Below are positions 16,098-22,259 of a DNA stretch of 39,899 nt, piece by piece. Source of the stretch: Gemmatimonadales bacterium (GTDB lineage: Bacteria > Gemmatimonadota > Gemmatimonadetes > Palauibacterales > Palauibacteraceae); NCBI GenBank assembly GCA_009840115.1, contig VXOJ01000001.1:1-39899 (forward strand). Reading direction: 5' to 3'. The position numbers were made by a program, and so were the translations under genes. The notes beneath the pieces were generated by a model. The model had not been told where the DNA came from and did not search any database. It worked only from the letters and a program-made list of their open reading frames with translations. Each line of letters begins with the position of its first letter. Position 1 is the first letter of the stretch.

Positions 16098-17494
16098 GCC
16101 CGTTCCTCCGTCACCCACCAGTACCGGAAGGCGGGCGGCAGGAGCTGCGCGAGGAGCCACCCGAAGAAGACCAGCGACAGCGTGCCGAAGACCGCGAACC
16201 CGATCCCGCTCCAGGCAGACACCCAGTCCGGCGGCACGTAGGTCTCGCCGGGCGCGTGCACCGCCCGCGTCACGCCGACCGCCGTCCCCACCACGTGCAG
16301 CCAGAGCACGAGCGCCGCCACCGAGAAGTTCAACCCGACGAGACTCCAGCGCATGGCCGGCGTGTGGAGCGTGTCCCAGGCGTCCTCTCCCTCGCGGGTC
16401 TGCAAGTGCTCGCTCAGGATCCAGATCGCCGCCCCGAGCAGGATCATCGTGTCGATACCGATCATCGCCCCCATCGCGTGTCCCGTGACGACGTACGTCC
16501 CGTGAATCACCGCGTTCAAGGGCGGGAAGGAGATGAGGATCGCGCCGAACAGGATCCCGCACGTCCACCATTTCGCCGCCGCGAACGAGCCGCGCGCCGC
16601 GCAGAACGCGGGGTCGCTCGGCGTCCTGAGCGCCCGCCACAGGTCGAACATGGCCCGCGCGAGCACGATGATCTCCATCATGCTCACGACGAAGGCGATC
16701 CACTTCACCGACTCCCGCCCCGGAAGATGATAGGTGTGGTGCGCGAAGTTCGTGAACGAGTTGAGCAGTCCCACCGCGAACAGCATGTACGCGGTCGTCG
16801 AGCGCCCGTAGGAGGGATCCCCCGAGATCCGCTCGCCCAGGTAGATCACCGAGCCGTAGACGAAGAGGTTGAAGCTGCCGACGAGGGTGCCCGTCGCCTT
16901 CCACTGGATCCGCATGTCCTGCACGGGATCTCCGAAGATCCCCGGGATCAGCCACATGTGCTGTTCCACGAAGGTGACGATGAAGAAGAGCAGCCCCACG
17001 CCCCACATCGTCACGTAGACCGGCCGTTCCCAGAACCGTTTTCCGGCGAGGCGGAAGAAGTTCCACGCGTAGCAGATCCATCCAGCGAGGATGAGGAGGG
17101 AGAAGAAGGGGTGGAAGCCGACGTACTCGCGGCCCGATCCGATGCCGAGGCCGAGCGTGATCAGGATCCCGAGGCCGGCGGCCGCCCAGGTCAGAACCTG
17201 GATGCGGAGGCGCCAGCGGTCGCCCATCGTGGGCGGCCCCTCGTCCTGGAGGAAGCGGTACACGACGGCGACGCCGCCGAGGAAGACCCACGCCGAGGCG
17301 AACACCGTGTGGATCGGGCGCAGTTGGCGCAGGTCGAGGCCGATCTGCTGGAACCACGGCGCGAGCGACGGCACGGAGTAGAACGCGGCGAGGATGCCAC
17401 CCACGAGCGTGATCGCGACCGCGATGAGCCCGCCGCGGATGAAGGTCAGCACGGCGAACTGGTGCGCGGGGTGGCCGGCCGCGAAGGGCTTCAC
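16094..17494 (-). CDS. NorB/heme-copper oxidase superfamily subunit I, atypical
   Basis: 466 aa, about 12 helices. GTG at 17494 is preferred: it forms GTGA with the upstream stop and has GGGAG 6 nt before it (GTG at 17509 would add five residues). Numbering from 17494, the metal-site pattern is that of the NOR/cbb3 branch: H62 in RPIHTVFASAW (low-spin heme), H179 in VEQHMWLIPG, H252/H253 in NFAHHTYHLPG (FeB or CuB), and H339 in VTGHAMGAMIGID (high-spin heme). Two ligands of classical NorB are absent. The FeB glutamate (four residues after the helix-VI His) is I183, and the second low-spin heme His, two after H339, is M341. It is coupled to a NorC-like diheme cytochrome upstream and acetoacetyl-CoA synthetase downstream. 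It could be a divergent nitric oxide reductase or an oxygen reductase. Confidence 0.85.
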   Translation of the reverse strand: MKPFAAGHPAHQFAVLTFIRGGLIAVAITLVGGILAAFYSVPSLAPWFQQIGLDLRQLRPIHTVFASAWVFLGGVAVVYRFLQDEGPPTMGDRWRLRIQVLTWAAAGLGILITLGLGIGSGREYVGFHPFFSLLILAGWICYAWNFFRLAGKRFWERPVYVTMWGVGLLFFIVTFVEQHMWLIPGIFGDPVQDMRIQWKATGTLVGSFNLFVYGSVIYLGERISGDPSYGRSTTAYMLFAVGLLNSFTNFAHHTYHLPGRESVKWIAFVVSMMEIIVLARAMFDLWRALRTPSDPAFCAARGSFAAAKWWTCGILFGAILISFPPLNAVIHGTYVVTGHAMGAMIGIDTMILLGAAIWILSEHLQTREGEDAWDTLHTPAMRWSLVGLNFSVAALVLWLHVVGTAVGVTRAVHAPGETYVPPDWVSAWSGIGFAVFGTLSLVFFGWLLAQLLPPAFRYWWVTEERA

Positions 17495-18306
17495 GGGTAC
17501 TCCCACCACGGCAGCGCGCCCCAGTCGAGGCGTCGGCCCGCGGCGAGCGCTTCCGTCGCGGCCTCCAGTTGCTCGCGGTTGGCGCTCAGGAACTCGAGGA
17601 ACGCGGTGAGCGCGGCGCGGTCGGCGTCGTCGAGCGGCGGCACCGGTGGCGGCATACCCAGCATGGGACGGCCCTCGGCAAGAACCTGATCGAGCGAGTC
17701 GGGTGCGAGCGACCCGGCGGCGAGCGACAGGTCCGGCGCCCCGACGGGCGAGTCACGGAACGGAAAGTGGCAGGCGCTGCACGGCCGGATGCGGTAGGCC
17801 TCGAACCCGGCGGCGACTGCGGCCAGGTCCTGACCCGGCCCGCCGGCCGATCCCGCGCCACCGGACGCCCCGGCCCCGAGCGCCGCCTCGATCGCCCGCT
17901 CGAACGCCGCCTGCGCCCCCGCGCCCTCCCCCGGCGTCCCCATCCGCAGCTCCCCGCGGCCGATCTCCGGCCGGTCCATCTCGCGCAGGAAGGCCGCCAT
18001 CGCCGCCGACTCCCCGTCGCTGAACCCGAGCGGCGGCATCTGCCCGCTCCCCACCGTCAACAACGAAACGAGCCGGGTCGAATCAACCCGGCTCGCGGCG
18101 TTCGTCAGATCCGGCCCGAGGAATCCCCCCTGACCGTAGAACTGGTGACAGGTTTGACAGGCATACGCCTGCCAGAGCGCACGCCCCTCGCGCGCCGCCT
18201 TCGACAGCGGCTCGCTGCGCGCGTCCGAATAAACCAGCCCCGTCTGGACTCCGAAGGAGAGCACCAGCACGGCCAACAGCAGCTTTTTCCGGGCCGGCGT
18301 GAACAT
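17491..18306 (-). CDS. NorC-like membrane-anchored diheme cytochrome c
   Basis: 271 aa from ATG at 18306. An N-terminal anchor (KKLLLAVLVLSFGVQTGLVY, residues 7-26) is followed by a NorC-like heme domain: CQTCH at 50-54, then FYGQGGFLGPDLTNAAS, with M90 in SGQMPPLGF as probable sixth ligand. Classical NorC has one heme. Here a Gly/Ala linker (about 124-160) leads to a second heme domain with CSACH at 176-180 and a possible Met ligand in MLGMPPPVPPLDD. So it is a diheme electron donor, tethered to the membrane on the periplasmic side, for the subunit I encoded next (GTGA overlap). The gene is divergent from the AbrB-type antitoxin gene. I see no FNR- or NnrR-type box in the 138-bp gap. Confidence 0.9.
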   Translation of the reverse strand: MFTPARKKLLLAVLVLSFGVQTGLVYSDARSEPLSKAAREGRALWQAYACQTCHQFYGQGGFLGPDLTNAASRVDSTRLVSLLTVGSGQMPPLGFSDGESAAMAAFLREMDRPEIGRGELRMGTPGEGAGAQAAFERAIEAALGAGASGGAGSAGGPGQDLAAVAAGFEAYRIRPCSACHFPFRDSPVGAPDLSLAAGSLAPDSLDQVLAEGRPMLGMPPPVPPLDDADRAALTAFLEFLSANREQLEAATEALAAGRRLDWGALPWWEYP

Positions 18307-18444
18307 GGGAGGCGGTTGCAGGGGCTGAAGTCGCGTTGTCTCGAACCCGCGGATGATCTTCGCGCGGGGCGGCAGTCGTCAAGGACGCGGCACAGCCCCT
18401 CGCCGCGGGGGTACGCACCACAACCCGTTCAAGTGGAGGCCACG

Positions 18445-18687
18445 ATGTTGCTCAGGATCGAAGAAGGAGGCCGGATCACGCTCCCGGCTGAAGTACTGGA
18501 ATCGCTCGGTGCCCAGCCCGGCGACCACCTTCGGCTGGAGCATGGTCCAGACGGCTATGTCCTGCGTCCCCAGCGGATCGACTTCTCACGTTTGGCGCCG
18601 CTACGTACCCACCTGCGGCCGGGAGCCGAGCCGTTCGACATCCACGCCTTCCGCGCCCAGCCCCAAGATCCAGCACTACGCGATTGA
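18445..18687 (+). CDS. AbrB/MazE-type (SpoVT-AbrB fold) antitoxin
   Basis: 80 aa. ATG at 18445 has GGAGG 5 nt upstream. The first half is a clean swapped-hairpin AbrB domain: MLLRIEEGGRITLPAEVLES, then LGAQPGDHLRLEHGPDGYVL. The C-terminal half (FSRLAPLRTHLRPGAEPFDI) is of the toxin-binding type seen in VapB proteins of this fold. It would be the antitoxin of a VapC pair, but the toxin gene immediately downstream is only a fragment (18662-18757), which leaves this as an orphan. An orphan antitoxin may still act as a repressor of its own promoter or neutralise a related toxin elsewhere. Confidence 0.85.
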   Translation: MLLRIEEGGRITLPAEVLESLGAQPGDHLRLEHGPDGYVLRPQRIDFSRLAPLRTHLRPGAEPFDIHAFRAQPQDPALRD

Positions 18688-18757
18688 CACTTCCGTGCTG
18701 GTGCGCCAACTGACGGCCACCCTTCGCCGAGGTTACCGTCGAGGGGGAGGTGGCTGA
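18662..18757 (+). pseudogene. Remnant of a VapC PIN-domain toxin
   Basis: In the frame overlapping the end of the antitoxin gene, the translation reads PKIQHYAIDTSVLVRQLTA, the unmistakable N-terminus of a VapC PIN domain with its first catalytic Asp (18686-18688). After about 19 residues the similarity ends in RRGYRRGGGG and a stop at 18755-18757. There is no ATG, GTG or TTG at the expected start; AAG (18665-18667) stands where the initiator would be. The rest of the toxin (E, D, D/N of the active site) is missing, and the sequence passes straight into the 3' end of the convergent M56 peptidase gene. This is a deletion remnant. Confidence 0.75.
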
Positions 18758-20151
18758 TCTACGACGACTCGGTCGATGGTTGCCGGCGGGAACCACGCGT
18801 GAGACCGGATGGACAGATCTCCATGCGTCGGAGTGAATTCCCACCGAAGGTTCCAACCGCCGTCATCCGTGTATTCAACCGTTGCGCTAAAGTCCAGTAC
18901 GACGCGTTCCTCGGCGGTCAGATCTCCATCGTGGCACTTGGCGCATGCCTGTAGCCCGTCAAGGCTGGCCAGCAGCTCGTCGTACTTGGTGCCGCTCATT
19001 CTGATGGTTCCGGGAATCACGTCGCCGTCGGTGAGGGGCACCAGACCCTCGGCTGGAGGCAACGAGACGACTCCCAGATCTTCGACCGACAGATTGACAA
19101 GTGGGGCATCTAGCGTCGGGACTTCCGCCGCGGGCACTTCGACCGCAGTCGGCGACGGCTGGTCACTGCAATAGACGAGACCCAGGGCCAGCGAGGCTAC
19201 GAGTCCGGCGCGCAATACGAGCTGGAGCGCAGGTGACAGCACCGCGGTAGGCTTGTTTGTGATGATCATTCGAAGCCTTCCTTCCAGGTGTTCCGTCCGG
19301 CGACCGGTGTGGGCGGCGCTCGCGAGAGCCGGCGGACGCGGCACCCCCTGCAAGCGGACCAGGTCGAGCGCCCGAACGAGGGAGCGGGCGTAGTCGTGGG
19401 GGGGACAGCCGAACGCGTGCACGACAAGAGCGTCGCAGCAGAGTTCCCCGGCCGCTCTCAGCCGTCGTCGCGCCCACCAGGCGATCGGGTTCCACCAAAA
19501 GACCGTGCACGCGAGCCATTCGAGCCACCGGACGAGGTGATCCCGGCGGCGGACATGGGCGAGTTCGTGCGCCAAGATCCATCGGAGTTCGGCGGGTTCC
19601 AGGCCGTCGAGGAGGCTGGACGGAATGAGGACGCGGACGGTCCCGCCGCTCCAGTACATCATGGGGGACACGACGGCGTCGGTCGTGCGGATCGCAGGCA
19701 CGTTCTCAAGGCCGAGAGTGCGTCCGACCTCCTTCGCCATCCGCTGCAGGTCGCGCGGGGCACCACGCGACGCACGCTCCAGCGAACCGCGGAACGCGCG
19801 CGCCCGAACGATCGTCCACCCGACCATGGCTACGGCACCAAGGATCCAGACGAGGATGATTCCGAACCGGCCGCCCCACGGGAAGGGACTTCCGCTGACT
19901 GCGTCGGGGCCCGCGAGCGTCTGGATTGGACCGAACGCCGTCGGGTCGGCAGGCCCCGTAGTCGGCGTAGCCGGGCTCAGCATCGGGAGAGCGATGAGGG
20001 GCGGAATGAGCAGCGCTGCCAGCAGGGTGAGGCAGAGTGCGTGACACAGGCGCGGCCGCTCGTTGCCGCGCGCGACGAGCCACACTGCCGCGCCGAGCAC
20101 GATCGAGATCGCGAGCTTGCTCCCGGCGATCTGCAGGGCGAGGTCCGTCAT
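18733..20151 (-). CDS. BlaR1-like M56 membrane metallopeptidase with C-terminal CxxCH motif
   Basis: 472 aa. ATG at 20151 overlaps the stop of the BlaI-type repressor (ATGA). Helices near residues 10-27, 38-58 and 96-116 lead to the cytoplasmic M56 zinc-peptidase domain: HELAH at 195-199 (zinc ligands H195 and H199, catalytic E196), with E236 in AAGELCCD as the third ligand. A final helix near 310-327 places the last 145 residues outside the membrane. In BlaR1/MecR1 that part is a penicillin-binding sensor. Here it is short, with proline/valine-rich sequence and a CAKCH motif at 403-407, which is a c-type heme or metal site. Signalling should cleave the BlaI partner. The ligand is unlikely to be a beta-lactam. 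The 3' end overlaps the vapC remnant. Confidence 0.88.
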   Translation of the reverse strand: MTDLALQIAGSKLAISIVLGAAVWLVARGNERPRLCHALCLTLLAALLIPPLIALPMLSPATPTTGPADPTAFGPIQTLAGPDAVSGSPFPWGGRFGIILVWILGAVAMVGWTIVRARAFRGSLERASRGAPRDLQRMAKEVGRTLGLENVPAIRTTDAVVSPMMYWSGGTVRVLIPSSLLDGLEPAELRWILAHELAHVRRRDHLVRWLEWLACTVFWWNPIAWWARRRLRAAGELCCDALVVHAFGCPPHDYARSLVRALDLVRLQGVPRPPALASAAHTGRRTEHLEGRLRMIITNKPTAVLSPALQLVLRAGLVASLALGLVYCSDQPSPTAVEVPAAEVPTLDAPLVNLSVEDLGVVSLPPAEGLVPLTDGDVIPGTIRMSGTKYDELLASLDGLQACAKCHDGDLTAEERVVLDFSATVEYTDDGGWNLRWEFTPTHGDLSIRSHAWFPPATIDRVVVDQPPPPRR

Positions 20152-20516
20152 TTCTCCTCCAGCAGCCGGCGCAGGCGTTCCATGTCGGCGTCGGAGAGTT
20201 TCCGCTCCTCCACCAGGTGCGTGATCATCGGGACGAACGAACCGCCGGTGACCTGGTCGGCCAATGCCTCCAGGCGGCCGGCGGCGTAGGCCTCGCGGCT
20301 GACGCGCGGCGTGAAGAGGTGTGCAGCGCGATCGCGGTCCCGGTCGATGAACCCCTTGTCCTCCAGCCGCTGCAGCAGCCGTTGGATCGTTCCGTGCATC
20401 GAGTTGGCGGCGTCCGGGTAGAGGTGCTCGCGCAGCAGGCGCGCCGTCTGAGCGCCCTTCTGCCAGAGCCGCTCCATGACCGCGAGTTCGGCGTTCGCCA
20501 GCTTCGGTACCGTCAT
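20148..20516 (-). CDS. BlaI/MecI family transcriptional repressor
   Basis: 122 aa. ATG at 20516 gives the usual N-terminus (MTVPKLANAELAVMERLW). The winged helix is clear: LANAELAVMERLWQKGAQTA, HGTIQRLLQRLEDKGFIDR and RDRAAHLFTPRVSREAY. The C-terminal helices (from about residue 84, LADQVTGGSF) form the dimerisation part. It is cotranslated with the M56 peptidase, the standard BlaI-BlaR1 pairing in which the peptidase inactivates the repressor. Upstream lie two near-identical inverted repeats (20544-20578), which are the natural operators, so autoregulation is expected. The longer frame to 20582 would run through these operators and is rejected. Confidence 0.95.
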   Translation of the reverse strand: MTVPKLANAELAVMERLWQKGAQTARLLREHLYPDAANSMHGTIQRLLQRLEDKGFIDRDRDRAAHLFTPRVSREAYAAGRLEALADQVTGGSFVPMITHLVEERKLSDADMERLRRLLEEK

Positions 20517-20543
20517 CGGCAGTTGTCTCCCTCGGCTGAAATA

Positions 20544-20578
20544 ACGACACCTTGTCGTAACATGCGACACGGTGTCGT
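20544..20578. promoter_or_regulatory. Twin BlaI-type operators
   Basis: Two inverted repeats of the form (A/G)CGACA-NNN-TGTCGT lie at 20544-20558 and 20564-20578, centres 20 bp apart (two helical turns, same face). They end 28 nt upstream of the repressor ATG. The half-site GACA/TGTC resembles the TACA/TGTA half-site of BlaI/MecI/CopY regulators with one base changed. Confidence 0.8.
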
Positions 20579-20605
20579 ACACGTCAAGGGAGTGAGGGTT
20601 CCCTA

Positions 20606-20623
20606 ACGTTCCCGCGGGAACGT
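20606..20623. terminator. 18-bp perfect palindrome downstream of the acyl-CoA ligase
   Basis: ACGTTCCCG (20606-20614) is followed directly by its complement CGGGAACGT (20615-20623). RNA from the ligase gene could fold it into a 7-bp stem with a CGCG loop. There is no T-run, so a terminator is possible but weak; an operator for the blaI promoter about 30 bp away is the alternative. Confidence 0.4.
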
Positions 20624-20654
20624 CGCGGGTCCCGGACGGGCTTTCGGATGGCGG

Positions 20655-22259
20655 TCAGTTGATGCGTTTGTTGCGGCCGGTCCATTCGCGGTCGCGGAGG
20701 ACGTATTTCTGGACCTTGCCGGTGGAGGTCTTGGGGAGGGGGCCGAACTCGATCGCGTCGGGGCACTTGAAGTGGGCGATGCGGTCGCGGCAGAAGTCGA
20801 TGATCTCCCCCTCCGTGGCGTCGGCTTCCGGCTTCAGCGTGACGAAGGCCTTGGGGCGCTCGCCCCATTCGTCGTGGGGGATGGCGATGACGGCGCACTC
20901 GAGCACCGCGGGGTGGCGGGCGACGGTCTGCTCAACCTCGATGGTGGAGATGTTCTCGCCGCCCGAGATGATGATGTCCTTGGCGCGGTCCCGGAGTTCC
21001 ACGTAGCCGTCGGGGTGCCACACGGCGAGGTCGCCCGAGTGGAACCAGCCGCCGCGGAAGGCCTCGTCGGTCGCCTCGGGCTGCGCGTAGTAGCCTTTCA
21101 TGACGATGTTCCCGCGCATCACGACCTCGCCCATCGTCGCGCCGTCGCGCGGGACGTCCCTGCCCTCCTCGTCGACGACCCGCATGAGGTCGGAGGTGAC
21201 GAACCCCTGGCCCTGGCGGGCGAGCAGCCGGGCCTGCTCGGCGGGCGGGCGCCCGTCCCAGTCCGCGTGCCACGCGCAGGTGGCGGTGGGACCGTACGTC
21301 TCCGTGAGACCGTAGGCGTGGATCGGGTGGAAGTTCAGCGCCTTCAACTGCTCCAGCAGGGTCGGCGAGGGCGGCGCCCCCGCGATCATCGTCCGCACCG
21401 TGTGCTCCAGCGGCCGGGCCGCCGGATCGTTGACGAGCATGATCTGCACGGTCGGCGCCCCGCAGTAGTGCGTGACGCCCTCGGACTCGATGAGCGCCCA
21501 GATGCGGCCGGGATCGACGTCCCGCAGACACACGTGCGTGCCGCCGACTGCGGTCACGGCCCACGTGAAGCACCACCCGTTGCAGTGGAACATGGGGAGG
21601 GTCCAGAGATAGACGGCGCCCGGCGTCATCTCCATCTCGATGAGCTCCCCGATCGCGTTCAGGTAGGCGCCGCGGTGCGTGTAGACGACGCCCTTGGGGC
21701 GGCCCGTCGTCCCCGACGTGTAGTTCATCGAGATCGGGGCTTCCTCGTCCGCGGGGCCGGCCGGCAGCGGGGGCAGCTCGGCCGAGCCGGAATCAAGCCC
21801 CCCCGCGAGGAACGCCTCGTAGGGGTCGTTGGGCGCCCCGGTGTCGTCGATCCGCACCACCGTCACGCCGTCTCTGCGCAGCGCGTCCCCGTCGATGAGG
21901 TCCTCGAGGGCGCGGTCGACGAACAGGTACCGCGCGCCGCTGTGCTCCAGGATGTAGGCGATCTCGCCCGCCCCGAGCCGCGTGTTGATCGCGACCAGCA
22001 CCCCGCGCGCGGCGGGCACCCCGTAGTGCGCTTCGAGCAGGGGCGGCGTGTTCGGAGACAGGAACGCCACCCGGTCTCCCGGCTCGAGCCCGGCGCGGAG
22101 CAGTCCCGCCCCCAGCCGCCGCACGCGAAGCTCGAACTCGCGGTAGGAGTAGCTCCGGCCGCCGTGCACGACCGCCGCCTTGTCCGGGTACACGAACGCA
22201 CTCCGCCGCAGGAACTCGAGCGGCGTGAGTTCGGTCCGATATGGGCTCCGCTCGCTCAC
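20655..22259 (-). CDS. Acyl-CoA synthetase (fatty-acid-CoA ligase, AMP-forming)
   Basis: 534 aa, typical of medium/long-chain acyl-CoA ligases of the AlkK/FadD-like group. The AMP-binding core is YTSGTTGRPKG (180-190), followed by PMFHCNGWCF, HAYGLTETYGP, GWFHSGDLAV, and the hinge and tail DRAKDIIISGGENISTIEVE and KTSTGKVQKYVLRD, where the catalytic Lys is in TGKVQK. GTG at 22259 overlaps the stop of the metallohydrolase gene (GTGA). No signal peptide, so it is cytosolic. The order (exported TolB/metallohydrolase, then acyl-CoA ligase) suggests that an acid released outside the cell could be activated here, but the acid is unknown. Confidence 0.93.
   Translation of the reverse strand: MSERSPYRTELTPLEFLRRSAFVYPDKAAVVHGGRSYSYREFELRVRRLGAGLLRAGLEPGDRVAFLSPNTPPLLEAHYGVPAARGVLVAINTRLGAGEIAYILEHSGARYLFVDRALEDLIDGDALRRDGVTVVRIDDTGAPNDPYEAFLAGGLDSGSAELPPLPAGPADEEAPISMNYTSGTTGRPKGVVYTHRGAYLNAIGELIEMEMTPGAVYLWTLPMFHCNGWCFTWAVTAVGGTHVCLRDVDPGRIWALIESEGVTHYCGAPTVQIMLVNDPAARPLEHTVRTMIAGAPPSPTLLEQLKALNFHPIHAYGLTETYGPTATCAWHADWDGRPPAEQARLLARQGQGFVTSDLMRVVDEEGRDVPRDGATMGEVVMRGNIVMKGYYAQPEATDEAFRGGWFHSGDLAVWHPDGYVELRDRAKDIIISGGENISTIEVEQTVARHPAVLECAVIAIPHDEWGERPKAFVTLKPEADATEGEIIDFCRDRIAHFKCPDAIEFGPLPKTSTGKVQKYVLRDREWTGRNKRIN

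Noticed and set aside
16098..17357. N-terminal extension of acetoacetyl-CoA synthetase
   Set aside because: The open frame continues upstream over the NOR-like gene, but the added residues are shadow sequence; ATG at 16097 overlaps the upstream stop and fits family length.
18306..18444. FNR/NnrR-type box for the NOR-like unit
   Set aside because: No TTGAT-N4-ATCAA-like symmetry is present in the divergent gap.
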